This document shows positions 23,775-32,349 of a DNA stretch of 35,818 nt, one piece after another. Numbering within the stretch: position 1 is the first letter of the stretch; each line of letters starts with the position of its first letter. This DNA comes from Dehalococcoidia bacterium (GTDB lineage: Bacteria; Chloroflexota; Dehalococcoidia; Lucifugimonadales; JAGWBF01). The notes beneath the pieces were generated by a model, which saw only the letters and a list, made by a program, of their open reading frames with translations, was not told where the DNA came from and searched no databases. The stretch lies in contig JAGWBJ010000018.1 in NCBI GenBank assembly GCA_021295955.1, positions 1-35,818 of the forward strand, in the 5' to 3' direction. A program made the translations under genes and the position numbers.

Positions 23775-23994
23775 TTGCACGATACCCGCTCCTGCCATTC
23801 CTCAGAGAATAGGAGTGTTCATCCTTCGTGGCGCCGGTCTCAACCGGCATTGGAGATTACCACGAAAATAGATGGATCCAGCGGGTTTGACCGTGACTTT
23901 GTGGCCCAAGCATCCGAGTCTCCGAGTGAAGTGCCTGTAGAGTGCCGGGCCGGACTTCATCACGACCAGTCCGTCCTGCTGACACGCGCCCCTA

Positions 23995-24036
23995 GGCGGG
24001 AATCCAATACTGGGGGCCTTGGTCTGCCGCTTCCGC
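23995..24036 (+). repeat. 42-bp direct repeat, copy 1
   Basis: Begins ggcgggaatccaatactggg and ends cttccgc. Nearly identical to 24076-24117, with an incomplete gtcattcccgcg palindrome arm (24038-24050) between them. Confidence 0.75.
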
Positions 24037-24060
24037 TCGTCATTCCCGCGCACGCGCGCT

Positions 24061-24117
24061 CGTCATTCCCGCGCAGGCGGGAATCCAATACTGGGCGTCT
24101 TGGTCTCCCGCTTCCGC
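24061..24117 (+). repeat. Palindromic unit plus 42-bp direct repeat, copy 2
   Basis: 24061-24087 is the palindrome cgtcattcccgcgcaggcgg followed by gaatcca, the same family as 23578. 24076-24117 repeats 23995-24036. The arrangement looks like a partial tandem duplication of one repeat element. Confidence 0.75.
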
Positions 24118-24258
24118 GGGAGAGACGGCGCAAGTGCTGCGAGACTATTTTCCGAGGAATGGCATGTTGCGTTGGAAGTTACGCGACAGCCTCATATGGC
24201 GGGGTCCATCGTTTCCCAGGGCTTGACGAACGCCGAGGCTCTGGGGCGCGTCCATACC

Positions 24259-24279
24259 CGCCGGACCCGGGTCCGGGCG
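24259..24279 (-). terminator. Possible hairpin terminator after the deaminase
   Basis: cgccggaccc / gggtccgggcg forms a 10-bp stem with one bulge, starting just past the deaminase stop on the minus strand. No T-run follows, so its role as a terminator is uncertain. Confidence 0.35.
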
Positions 24280-24280
24280 T

Positions 24281-24766
24281 CTAGAGCGCCGGGCTCTTGC
24301 GGCCCGGAGTGTTCTTCTCCCGCCACTTCCCGGACACGGACAGGCACTCGTCCACCAGGATGCCGGTAACGACCTGAAAGCTGTCGCTCCGCCCGACGAG
24401 GTCGATCAGCCGCTCGACTCCCCAATCTCCCCACCGGCCGCGGGAGCGCTGGTAGCGTCCCCCCATCACCAGCGTCCCGATGCCGGCCCCCATTATCGCG
24501 GCACAGCACATGGGACACGGCTCCGCGGTGGTGTAGAGAACGTAGTCCGAGGACGGCTCGTTGACCAGGGCCTCCCCGCCGTTCCTTATGGCGTCCGTCT
24601 CGGCGTGGGCCGTCGGGTCGTTGGTGGTGTAAATCCGGTTCCTGCCGATGGCGACCACGGAGCCGCCGCGGACTATCACGGCGCCCACGCCGTCGTTGCC
24701 CTCTGCGCCGGCCCTTTCGGCCTCCTCCAGACCCATCTTCATGAATCCCTCGTGGTCGGCAGCCAT
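24281..24766 (-). CDS. Nucleoside/guanine-type deaminase (CMP/dCMP deaminase family)
   Basis: A 161-residue zinc-dependent deaminase of the cytidine/deoxycytidylate deaminase superfamily. Zinc ligands and catalytic acid are visible: H54 and E56 (TAHAE), C84 and C87 (EPCPMC). The substrate loop around ATTE-CPMC (YTTAEPCPMCCAAI) and the 150-160 residue length resemble guanine deaminase and other small-molecule nucleobase deaminases more than the tRNA adenosine deaminase TadA. I chose the ATG at 24764-24766, with AAGGAG 6 nt upstream, because the fold starts there. The frame upstream to 24868 has no family character. It would release ammonia from a nucleobase or similar ring compound in the cytoplasm. 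Divergent from the glutamate dehydrogenase gene. Confidence 0.88.
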   Translation of the reverse strand: MAADHEGFMKMGLEEAERAGAEGNDGVGAVIVRGGSVVAIGRNRIYTTNDPTAHAETDAIRNGGEALVNEPSSDYVLYTTAEPCPMCCAAIMGAGIGTLVMGGRYQRSRGRWGDWGVERLIDLVGRSDSFQVVTGILVDECLSVSGKWREKNTPGRKSPAL

Positions 24767-25046
24767 TCTCCGCTCCTTACTGGCCTCAGGCGGCGTTGGT
24801 GTCGCTTGTGGCCTGGGACCTCCCAAGGGTGCCTGGGTAGACCGGGCGACTCGTATGCAATTGTACACGGTGGCCCCCCCGAAAGACTACCGAATTGATC
24901 TGGGTAGGTCTACACCTGTTCGGGAAAGCCCCCATGGGTACGTGTTATCATTGTTTGCAAGGGTAGCGTCCGAACGGTCCGGTCTTCCCGGGCTATTGAG
25001 TCCGGGGCTCTTGGACCGTGTCGAAAGATGCAAGGAGGTGTAAGCC

Positions 25047-26339
25047 GTGCTGAAGATCCAGAATGATCCCACCGCAGGCCATGACTCCGGGACGCCGCCG
25101 GCATCCATCTATGGCATGGCCCTGGAGCAGTTTCAGGCCGCCGCCGACAGGCTGGGCATCGACGAGGGGATCCGCCGCGTGTTGAGCACGCCCAAGAGAG
25201 AGCTCACCGTCGCCATTCCCGTCAGAATGGACGACGGCGAGGTGAGGGTCTTCAGGGGCTACCGGGTGCAGCACAACCTGTCCAGGGGCCCGGGCAAGGG
25301 AGGGATACGCTACCATCCGGACGTAACGTTGGACGAGGTGAAGGCGCTGGCCATGTGGATGACCTGGAAGTGCGCCATCACCGGCATCCCGTACGGCGGC
25401 GCCAAGGGCGGCGTGGCCTGTGATCCCAGGGGCATGTCCGAAGCCGAGCTGGAGCGTATGACCAGGCGTTACGCCACGGAGATATCCATCCTCATCGGTC
25501 CCGACAGGGACATCCCGGCTCCCGACATGAACACCGACGGGCGTATCATGGCCTGGATAATGGACACCATCAGCATGCACGGAGGCTTCACCGTACCGGG
25601 CATCGTCACCGGCAAGCCCGTGAGCATCGGGGGATCGCTGGGGAGGGTCGACGCCACCGGACGGGGCGTCATGATCGCCGTCAGGGAGGCGGCGGCCCGG
25701 CTGGGCATGGACCTGCGCGGCGCCCGGATGGTGGTGCAGGGCTACGGCAACGTGGGGTCCACGGCGGCCCGACTCCTGGCCCAGGAGGGCTGCGTGCTCA
25801 TCGCGGCCGCCGATAGCCTCGGGTCGTCCTACTACGAGGGCGGCATCGACCCCAACGATCTGGGGGCCCACGAAAGGTCCACGGGCACCGTGGGCGGGTA
25901 TCCGGGGTCGGAGCCCGTGTCTCCCCGGGAGCTGATGTCCCTTCCCTGCGACATCCTCATCCCCGCCGCGCTGGAGGCGCAGATCAGGGGAGACAACGCC
26001 GCCGGGGTGCGGGCCCGCGTCGTGGTGGAGGGGGCCAATGGGCCCACGACCCCCGAGGCCGACAGGATCCTGGAGGACAAGGGTGTCATGGTGGTCCCCG
26101 ACATCCTGGCCAACGCCGGCGGGGTTGTCGTTTCCTACTTCGAGTGGGTGCAGGACATCCAGCGATACTTCTGGGACATCGGCGAGATCAACCAGAAGAT
26201 GGACAGGATCATCGCCGACAGCTTTGCCGAGATATTTGCCATATCCCAGCGGGAGAAGGTTGACCTGCGGGAGGCTGCGATGCTCCTTGCCGTCAGCCGC
26301 CTGGAGGAGGCGATAAAGGTCCGTGGCCTCTACCCCTAG
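25047..26339 (+). CDS. gdhA: Glutamate dehydrogenase (GdhA/GudB type)
   Basis: A 430-residue glutamate dehydrogenase interconverting glutamate with 2-oxoglutarate and ammonia. The catalytic set is complete: K84 (GPGKGGIRYH), K108 (TWKCA), K120 (PYGGAKGG) and D160 (PAPDMNTD). All lie 5 residues before the numbering I recall for the Clostridium symbiosum enzyme (89/113/125/165). The NAD(P) Rossmann motif GYGNVGS is at 232-238. The length is that of hexameric small GDHs (410-450). The GTG start follows AAGGAGGTG, a nearly full anti-16S match, so translation should be strong. It stands alone, with divergent and convergent neighbours. It would take up or release the ammonia made by the many C-N hydrolases here. 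Coenzyme choice cannot be judged safely. Confidence 0.95.
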   Translation: MLKIQNDPTAGHDSGTPPASIYGMALEQFQAAADRLGIDEGIRRVLSTPKRELTVAIPVRMDDGEVRVFRGYRVQHNLSRGPGKGGIRYHPDVTLDEVKALAMWMTWKCAITGIPYGGAKGGVACDPRGMSEAELERMTRRYATEISILIGPDRDIPAPDMNTDGRIMAWIMDTISMHGGFTVPGIVTGKPVSIGGSLGRVDATGRGVMIAVREAAARLGMDLRGARMVVQGYGNVGSTAARLLAQEGCVLIAAADSLGSSYYEGGIDPNDLGAHERSTGTVGGYPGSEPVSPRELMSLPCDILIPAALEAQIRGDNAAGVRARVVVEGANGPTTPEADRILEDKGVMVVPDILANAGGVVVSYFEWVQDIQRYFWDIGEINQKMDRIIADSFAEIFAISQREKVDLREAAMLLAVSRLEEAIKVRGLYP

Positions 26340-26377
26340 CCCCGGGCCCTAGTCGGGATACGACGCCCCCTATCGGG

Positions 26378-27061
26378 CTACCGTGTACCCTCCCAGCCGT
26401 CCCAGTGGGTCAGCTCCCCGGCAGGCAGGCGCTTGGCGCTCCTGAAGCCCGACCCGGTGTAGTAGGCGACGGGGAGCAGGGCGGCCTGCACCACCTGCTC
26501 GGGAATGCCCAGCACCTGGGCCGCCTCAGCCTCGTACATGAGATGCAGAGTGGTCCACGCCGCTCCCAGCCCGCGGGCCCGAAGGGCCAGCATCAACGAC
26601 CAGGCGGCGGGCAGTATCGACCCATAGATGGTCGCGTTGTACAGGGACGCGTGCTCCCTGACCTCCGAGAGATGGGGCACCTCGGCCATCTCGCTTTCAA
26701 CGCAGGGAAGGATGAGCACCGGCACCCGGTGCATGTTCTCGGCGAGATACCCGCTGGAGGGCCCTATCCTCATGCGCTGGACCGCCCGGAGGTCCTCCGG
26801 TCCCCACAGAGGCGACCGGCGCTCCTGCATGGCCCGGTATTCGGCGAACGCCCTCCGGTATATGTCGGCGATGGCGGCCCGCTTCGCCGGGTCCTGAACG
26901 ACCACGAAGTGCCATCCCTGCAGGTTGGACGCCGTGGGCGCCTGCATGGCGATCTCTATGCACCGTTCGATCACCTCGGGCTCCACTGGGCGGTCCAGGT
27001 CAAGGCGCTTGCGGACGCTGCGGGTGGTCGTAAGCAGCGAATCGACGATATCCAGGTCCAT
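26378..27061 (-). CDS. Nitroreductase family protein (FMN)
   Basis: A 227-residue FMN-dependent oxidoreductase of the nitroreductase fold. FMN-binding segments are TRSVRKR (13-19), APTASNLQGWHFVVV (about 41-55) and the later GLGAAWTT. The lengthened middle part (RSPLWGPEDLRAVQRMR) is normal for the family. The ATG has GGGAGC upstream. It has its own strong promoter (27098-27126) and converges with gdhA, 38 nt away. Relatives reduce nitro groups, quinones, enones or halogenated aromatics, or dehydrogenate rings. The substrate is not visible. Confidence 0.9.
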   Translation of the reverse strand: MDLDIVDSLLTTTRSVRKRLDLDRPVEPEVIERCIEIAMQAPTASNLQGWHFVVVQDPAKRAAIADIYRRAFAEYRAMQERRSPLWGPEDLRAVQRMRIGPSSGYLAENMHRVPVLILPCVESEMAEVPHLSEVREHASLYNATIYGSILPAAWSLMLALRARGLGAAWTTLHLMYEAEAAQVLGIPEQVVQAALLPVAYYTGSGFRSAKRLPAGELTHWDGWEGTR

Positions 27062-27097
27062 GGCGGCTCCCAGGTTTCGGTCTTGGGGACAAGAGGC

Positions 27098-27126
27098 ATG
27101 TTACCCACGCCCCCGGTTCGTGTCAA
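27098..27126 (-). promoter_or_regulatory. Sigma70-type promoter for the nitroreductase
   Basis: On the minus strand, TTGACA (27121-27126), a 17-bp spacer and TAACAT (27098-27103) lie about 36 nt before the ATG. The -35 neighbourhood (gtgtcaacgggg on the plus strand) is repeated 23 bp away at 27142-27153, between this promoter and the divergent one at 27161. Confidence 0.65.
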
Positions 27127-27160
27127 CGGGGCCGCCCGGTGGTGTCAACGGGGGCGATGG

Positions 27161-27166
27161 TATAAT
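27161..27166 (+). promoter_or_regulatory. Extended -10 promoter for the SMP-30-like gene
   Basis: A perfect TATAAT preceded by TGG, 52 nt before the ATG at 27219. The -35 position has no good match, which extended -10 promoters tolerate. Confidence 0.5.
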
Positions 27167-27218
27167 CCGGTGAGCGCACCAAGTTCCACCGCCCTAAGTT
27201 CCACTGAAGGAGGACGCC

Positions 27219-28118
27219 ATGCCCGAGGACATATCGACCGTCGTGGAGCCTGGAGACCCCGTGCTGCTGGCCACGGGCTACGGCGCCACCGAGGGACCCG
27301 TATACCACCCGGACGGCTCCGTCAGCTTCGTGGACTACGCTGCAAGCCAGCTCCTTCGATGGCGCTCGACCGGCGGCGTGGAGGTGGTCCGGGAGGGCAC
27401 CGGGGAGGGCAACGGATGCACCCTGGACAGGGAGCGCCGGTTGATCATGTGCGAGGCGGCAGCCATCCGCCGCATCACCCGCATGGCTGCCGACGGCTCC
27501 ATAACTGTCCTGGCCGAACGATGGCAGGGCAAGCGCCTGAACCGTCCCAACGACATAATATGCCGCTCCGACGGCACCATCTTCTTCACGGACCCCGAGA
27601 TGCGGTGCCCGCCGGACAAACGAGAGATGGGCTTCTCCGGCGTGTTCCGGATCACGCCGGACGGCGAGCTCGTCCTATGCAACGGCGACTGCGAGTACCC
27701 CAACGGGCTCGCCCTCTCGGTGGACGAGTCGGTGCTCTACGTGGCCATAAGCCGCAGGGACGAGGGGTGCCTGGGCGAGGAGGAGCGCGGAGAGGTCTGC
27801 AGCCACATGCTCATCAGGGCCTTCGACGTCAGCCCCGCGGGAGACCTGACCAACAATCGGATTCTGGTGCGAATGACCTCGGCGGAGCCGGGAGTTCCCG
27901 ACGGCATAAAGGTGGACCGGGAGGGCCGTATCTTCTGCACCGGCCCCGAGGGCATATGGGTCACTGACGACCAGGGCGGCAGAATCGGTGTTATAGGGTT
28001 CCCCGAGGTGCCCCGGAACATGGCCTTCGGAGGGGAGGACTTCCGGACCCTCTACGTGACCGGGGGGCATTCACTTTATAGCGTGAAGGTCAAGACCCCG
28101 GGGATCGGCGCCTTCTGA
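27219..28118 (+). CDS. SMP-30/gluconolactonase-like protein
   Basis: A 299-residue six-bladed propeller of the SMP-30/gluconolaconase/LRE-like family (PF08450), whose members are metal-dependent lactonases. The metal-site residues are in place: E25 (TEGPVYHP), N111 (RPNDI), N162 (YPNGLAL) and D228 (VPDGIKVD). The ATG has GAAGGAGGACGCC upstream, a very strong ribosome site. There is no signal peptide. It is divergent from the nitroreductase and ends 8 nt before the convergent HyuB stop. It may open a lactone or a similar ring ester; sugar lactones are the common substrates. Confidence 0.88.
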   Translation: MPEDISTVVEPGDPVLLATGYGATEGPVYHPDGSVSFVDYAASQLLRWRSTGGVEVVREGTGEGNGCTLDRERRLIMCEAAAIRRITRMAADGSITVLAERWQGKRLNRPNDIICRSDGTIFFTDPEMRCPPDKREMGFSGVFRITPDGELVLCNGDCEYPNGLALSVDESVLYVAISRRDEGCLGEEERGEVCSHMLIRAFDVSPAGDLTNNRILVRMTSAEPGVPDGIKVDREGRIFCTGPEGIWVTDDQGGRIGVIGFPEVPRNMAFGGEDFRTLYVTGGHSLYSVKVKTPGIGAF

Positions 28119-28126
28119 GTCGCGGC

Positions 28127-29866
28127 CTAGCCGCTCCGCTCGGCGCGCATACGGGCCCTTAGCTCGTCGGTGCCCCTGGGGTCCAGGTTCAGGGTCTCTG
28201 GATCGATTACGACGCCGTACTCCCGTCTCACGTACTCGACGGACATCTTCTCCTGCTCCACGTCCTCCAGCACGGCGTTCACGTCCCGGTCCAGGGGGTC
28301 GCCGTATCCGCCGCCACCGGCCTGGACGAGCCGGTACAGGTCTCCCTTCTTGAGGGTGGTCAGGTACTTGGCGGGGATCTGCTCACTTTCGGTGCCGGGG
28401 TTTATGTAGTTCTCCGTGGGGGTCCCGTCCATGCCTCCCTCGGCGCCCCATGGCCTGAAGTTCTGGCGGTCAGAGCGAAGCTGGAAGGTGGCCTCTTCGG
28501 CGGTCACGCGGAACTCCCGGATCATCCCCAGTCCGCCCCTGAAGGTCCCCGGTCCGCCGCTGTCGGGTACCAGGCCGTACCGCTCCACCAGCAGCGGCTG
28601 GTCGGCTTCTATGGTCTCTATGGGAGTGTTGGCCATGTTGTGTATGGGCGCGGCCAGCCCGTCGGCCCCGTCCACGAATGGGCCGCCTCCCCGGGGGCCG
28701 TCGTTGTCGAACTCCAGGTAGACCCACGCCTTGCGGTCGGGGTGGTAGCCGCCGAAGCTCAAGCCCGCCTCTCCGCCGCCCCACGCTCCCGGCACCCGCC
28801 CCGGCAGCGCCTGGGCCATTGCGCCGAAGAGGGCGTGGCATACGCGGAAGCCCGACATCCCCCGGGCGGCCACCGGCGCCGGGTGCTGCGGGTTGACGAA
28901 GCAGCCCTCGGGCGCCTTGATCTGGAAGGCCCTGAAGAAGCCGCTATTGGACTGTATGGCGGGGTCGATCAGGCACTTCATCACCGCGTACACCTGGGAC
29001 TTGGTGTAGGCGAAGTTGGGGTTGATGGAGCCCCTGGCCTGGGGAGAGGTGCCCTCGAAGTCCACGTAGACGGTATCGCCGGCTATCTTCACCTTGGTGT
29101 GTATGGCGATGGGCCGCATGTCGATGCCGTCGTTGTCCAGGTGGTCGGTGAACTCCCACTCGCCGTCGGGCAGGCCCTGGATCTCGGCCCGGGTCATGCG
29201 TTCGGTCGTGTCCAGGATGTCGGACATGTAGCTCTTCATCTCCTCGACGCCGTAGTCGTCGACCAGGCGCTGGAGGTCCCGTTCGCCGAACCGAACGGCG
29301 GCAAGCTGGGCCTGCACGTCGCCCAGCACCTTATCGGGGACGCGCACGTTCTTCTCCAGGATGCGCCACACGGCCTTGTTCAGCACGCCCTTGCTGTACA
29401 GCTTGAGGGGCGGGATCTGGAGGCCCTCCTGATATATCTCGGTGCTGTCGCACGCGTTGCCGCCGGGAATACGGCCGCCGATGTCCGTCTGGTGGCCGAT
29501 GCAGCAGCTCCAGCCGACCAGGGTGTCGTATGCGAAGATGGGCTTGAAGAGGAAGATGTCCGGCAAGTGGCTGCCGCCCTCGTAGGGGTCGTTGTTGGCG
29601 AAGATGTCCCCCGGGTGGACGTCGTCGCCGAAGGCCTTCATCACGCCTTCCAGGGCCGGGGCCATGGACCCCAGGTGGGCCGGCAGCGTCAGGCCCTGGG
29701 CCACCTGCTGCCCGTCGGCCGTGAACAGGGCCGTGGAGAAGTCCATGCCGTGCTTGATGACCGCGGAGCGGGCCGTGCGGACCACCGTGAGCGCCATGGT
29801 GTCCGCGGCGCTCATGAGGGCGTTCTTGATAATCTCCCTAGTGACCGGGTCCGTGGTCTGCTGCAT
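28127..29866 (-). CDS. hyuB: Hydantoinase B/oxoprolinase family protein
   Basis: A 579-residue HyuB-type subunit (PF02538). The start is the ATG at 29864-29866, preceded by AGGAGGAAGACAGG. The open frame upstream has no family character. N-terminal hallmarks are DPVTREIIKNALMSAADTM, IKHGMDFSTALF and FANNDPYEGGSHLPD, with DLYRLVQAGGGGYGDPLDRD near the C-terminus. With HyuA it forms an ATP-dependent enzyme that opens five-membered cyclic amides (5-oxoproline, N-methylhydantoin) or, in related complexes, carboxylates acetone or acetophenone. It follows hyuA by 98 nt on the same strand. Which ring it opens cannot be told from motifs alone. Confidence 0.92.
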   Translation of the reverse strand: MQQTTDPVTREIIKNALMSAADTMALTVVRTARSAVIKHGMDFSTALFTADGQQVAQGLTLPAHLGSMAPALEGVMKAFGDDVHPGDIFANNDPYEGGSHLPDIFLFKPIFAYDTLVGWSCCIGHQTDIGGRIPGGNACDSTEIYQEGLQIPPLKLYSKGVLNKAVWRILEKNVRVPDKVLGDVQAQLAAVRFGERDLQRLVDDYGVEEMKSYMSDILDTTERMTRAEIQGLPDGEWEFTDHLDNDGIDMRPIAIHTKVKIAGDTVYVDFEGTSPQARGSINPNFAYTKSQVYAVMKCLIDPAIQSNSGFFRAFQIKAPEGCFVNPQHPAPVAARGMSGFRVCHALFGAMAQALPGRVPGAWGGGEAGLSFGGYHPDRKAWVYLEFDNDGPRGGGPFVDGADGLAAPIHNMANTPIETIEADQPLLVERYGLVPDSGGPGTFRGGLGMIREFRVTAEEATFQLRSDRQNFRPWGAEGGMDGTPTENYINPGTESEQIPAKYLTTLKKGDLYRLVQAGGGGYGDPLDRDVNAVLEDVEQEKMSVEYVRREYGVVIDPETLNLDPRGTDELRARMRAERSG

Positions 29867-29964
29867 CCTGTCTTCCTCCTGGCCTGCGTAAGGGGACGGC
29901 CCCGGCTGGGCTGGGAGCACCAGTCGCCGTGGGTCTCTCCGGACCCGGTAAAGGGCTGGGCCCC

Positions 29965-32052
29965 TTACTCCTCCCGGTCCAAGACCACGTCCCTCCACTG
30001 GTCGATGGAGGCCTTCCAACCGGGGGGGACCACCGTGGTCGAGTCGTACTCCTCTATGATCAGGGGTCCGGACATGGTCTTGCCGGCAAGGGCGCCCCGG
30101 CTCGTGACCGGCGCGTCCATGAAACCGTGGCCGGGCCCGAAGTACACCGAGCGCTGCGACGCACCGCCGTTGGCCGTCGAGGGTATGTCCAGGCTGTCCG
30201 GTATCCGGGACTCCTTGGACAGCCCGCGGGCGATTACCCGCAGGTTTACGAGCTGGAAGGTGGCGTCGGTGCGGTAGCCGTAGGTCCTCTCGTGCTCCTC
30301 CTCGAAGGAGTCGCTGAGCTTCTTCAGGTTCTCCGGCGTTACAGTGCCCGGCGGGAGGTAGACCGTGAGCTCGGAGACCTGTCCCTCGTACTTCATGTCC
30401 ACCTGGGTTACGACCTCGTGGGAGTCGTCGGCGAAGCCCTCTTCTCGGAGCTGGCTCCGGCCCTCTCCCCAGAGGCCCTCCAGGATGCCGTTCAGGTCGT
30501 CCAGGTTCAGCTCCTGGAAGGTCTTGAAGTAGGTCTGCACGAAGTGGTGCTCCACGTCGGCGTACAGCAGGCCGAAGGAGCTGAAGACCCCGGGGAAGGG
30601 AGGGACTATGACCTTGGTGATGTCCAGCATCTCGGCCAGTCCCGCGGCGTGGACGGGCCCGCCGCCCCCGAAGGCCACCAGAACGAACCGCCTAGGGTCG
30701 CGGCCTCGCTCGCTGGAGACCGCCCTCAGCGCCCTGCCCATGTTGGAGTTCACCAGCAGGTGGATCCCGTGGGCCGCCTCAATCTCCGACAGGCCCAGGG
30801 GGTTCGCCACGTGGTCGATGACGGCCTTGCTCGCCTTCTCCCGATCAATGGGGAAAGCGCCGCCCAGCAGGTGCTCGGGGTTCAGGTAGCCGAGGATCAC
30901 GTCGGAGTCGGTCACCGTGGCGTCGGTGCCCCCGTTGTTGTAGCAAGAGGGGCCGGGCACAGCGCCCGAGCTGTCGGGCCCGACTCTGAGGGACCCGCTC
31001 TTGTCCACGCTGGCGATGCTGCCGCCGCCGGCGCCCACCTCCGCGAGGTCGATGGCCGGCACGCGAAGGATGTGGCCGGCGCCTTTGAGGAGCCGGTGAC
31101 CGGCGCTTATGCCGCCGCCGACCTCGTACTCGGGGGCCTGCAGCATCTCTCCGTCCTCGATCATGCACGCCTTGGCCGTGGTCCCTCCCATGTCCAGGGT
31201 CATCATGTTGTCTATGCCCAGGCGCTTGCCCAGGTGGAAGGCGCCCACGACCCCCGCCGCCGGGCCCGACTCGATGCAGTACACGGGTTTCTCCTTGGCG
31301 ATCTGGGTCGTGGCCAGGCCGCCGTTGGACTGCATCACTCCCAGGGGCACGGTGACACCCATGTCCTTGAGCCCGTCAGCCAGCCTGGTCAGGTAGCTGT
31401 CCACTACGGGCCGGACGTAGCTGTTGATGACGGTGGTGCTGGTCCGCTCGTACTCCTTCATCTCGGGGAGCAGCTCGCTGGAGACCGTGAGGATGATGTC
31501 GGGGGCCCGCTCGCGGATGACTTTGGCTATGTACTCCTCGTGCTCCGGGTTGGCGTAGGAGTGGAGCAGGGAGATGGCGACTGACCTGATCCCCGACTTT
31601 AAGATCCGGTCCACCGCCCGGTCCACGTCCTCCTTGTCCAGGGGCCGCAGCACCTCTCCCTTGTAGTTCATGCGCTCGCGAACCTCGAGGCGGTTCTGCC
31701 TCTTTACCAGGGTGGGAGGCTTCTCGTAGTAAAGGTCGTAGAGCCGGGGGATGCGGTTGCGCCGGAACTCCAAGACGTCTCTGAACCCGTCGGTGGTGAT
31801 CAGGGCAGTCTGGGCTCCCCGTCCCTCGATGATGGCGTTGGTCGCGACGGTGAAGCCGTGGCCCACCTCGGATACCTGCCCCGAGGATATCTTCAGCTCC
31901 TGTATCCCGCCTTCGATGCCAGTAAGCACTGCACGGCTATAGTCGTCGGGCGTACTGGCGATCTTCCTGGCCAGCACCGAGCCGTCGCTGCCGAGGAAGA
32001 CCACATCCGTAAACGTCCCGCCGATGTCTACGCCGATCCTGTACGCGCTCAT
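29965..32052 (-). CDS. hyuA: Hydantoinase A/oxoprolinase family protein
   Basis: A 695-residue ATP-binding subunit of the HyuA/HyuB enzyme (HyuA_N PF05378 plus PF01968). The phosphate-binding motif GVDIGGTFTD is at 7-16. The second ATPase-fold motif LDMGGTTAKACMIEDG lies near residue 290, and FGGGGPVHAAGLAEML is in the C-terminal half. I chose the ATG at 32050-32052, with AGGAGAG upstream, because the first strand starts five residues later. The frame upstream to 32112 is not part of the family. The gene has a near-consensus promoter about 120 nt upstream and probably forms an operon with hyuB. The normal heteromeric partner is present, and both genes look intact. Confidence 0.93.
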   Translation of the reverse strand: MSAYRIGVDIGGTFTDVVFLGSDGSVLARKIASTPDDYSRAVLTGIEGGIQELKISSGQVSEVGHGFTVATNAIIEGRGAQTALITTDGFRDVLEFRRNRIPRLYDLYYEKPPTLVKRQNRLEVRERMNYKGEVLRPLDKEDVDRAVDRILKSGIRSVAISLLHSYANPEHEEYIAKVIRERAPDIILTVSSELLPEMKEYERTSTTVINSYVRPVVDSYLTRLADGLKDMGVTVPLGVMQSNGGLATTQIAKEKPVYCIESGPAAGVVGAFHLGKRLGIDNMMTLDMGGTTAKACMIEDGEMLQAPEYEVGGGISAGHRLLKGAGHILRVPAIDLAEVGAGGGSIASVDKSGSLRVGPDSSGAVPGPSCYNNGGTDATVTDSDVILGYLNPEHLLGGAFPIDREKASKAVIDHVANPLGLSEIEAAHGIHLLVNSNMGRALRAVSSERGRDPRRFVLVAFGGGGPVHAAGLAEMLDITKVIVPPFPGVFSSFGLLYADVEHHFVQTYFKTFQELNLDDLNGILEGLWGEGRSQLREEGFADDSHEVVTQVDMKYEGQVSELTVYLPPGTVTPENLKKLSDSFEEEHERTYGYRTDATFQLVNLRVIARGLSKESRIPDSLDIPSTANGGASQRSVYFGPGHGFMDAPVTSRGALAGKTMSGPLIIEEYDSTTVVPPGWKASIDQWRDVVLDREE

Positions 32053-32178
32053 CCATACTCTCCTATATCTGTGCTCAGGGGCCTGTCCCGGTTGGTCCGG
32101 CAGTGCGGGCACCTCTACGCAAAGCTATCCAACACGCGGCACATCGCCGAGAATCGTTGCCCCCTCCTCGACTGGCGG

Positions 32179-32207
32179 AGTATACCAACGCCTAGGAACG
32201 GTGTCAA
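32179..32207 (-). promoter_or_regulatory. Near-consensus sigma70 promoter for hyuA-hyuB
   Basis: On the minus strand, TTGACA (32202-32207), exactly 17 bp and TATACT (32179-32184), with TGG just before the -10. It is the strongest promoter match in the window. The leader is about 120 nt. Confidence 0.7.
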
Positions 32208-32259
32208 ACCTGTGGGAGCCTTCCCAAAGGGGGTCGTGGAACCCCTGGAAGAAAGGCAT

Positions 32260-32265
32260 TATAGT
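32260..32265 (+). promoter_or_regulatory. Probable -10 box for the aldo/keto reductase gene
   Basis: TATAGT, immediately followed by a second TATAG, about 85 nt before the ATG at 32350. The -35 region is weak. It is back to back with the hyuA promoter in the 297-bp divergent spacer, which otherwise shows nothing that I recognise. Confidence 0.4.
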
Positions 32266-32349
32266 ATAGGCGAGAGGGGCCTTGGCAGACCCAGGTCTCC
32301 CGCAACCTGCCGGGGGATGGTCTGTGGGAATGGTCAGTAAGGAGGAACG

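Noticed and set aside
23802..24053. Minus-strand 83-codon frame in the repeat spacer, possibly a gene remnant
   Set aside because: Its first part is repeat-derived and the remainder matches no family that I recognise. There is no ribosome site, so it could not be supported even as a pseudogene.
28640..31584. Two long plus-strand open frames opposite hyuB and hyuA
   Set aside because: Both are complements of strongly conserved genes, with shadow-like composition. They overlap each other and lack any family motif.
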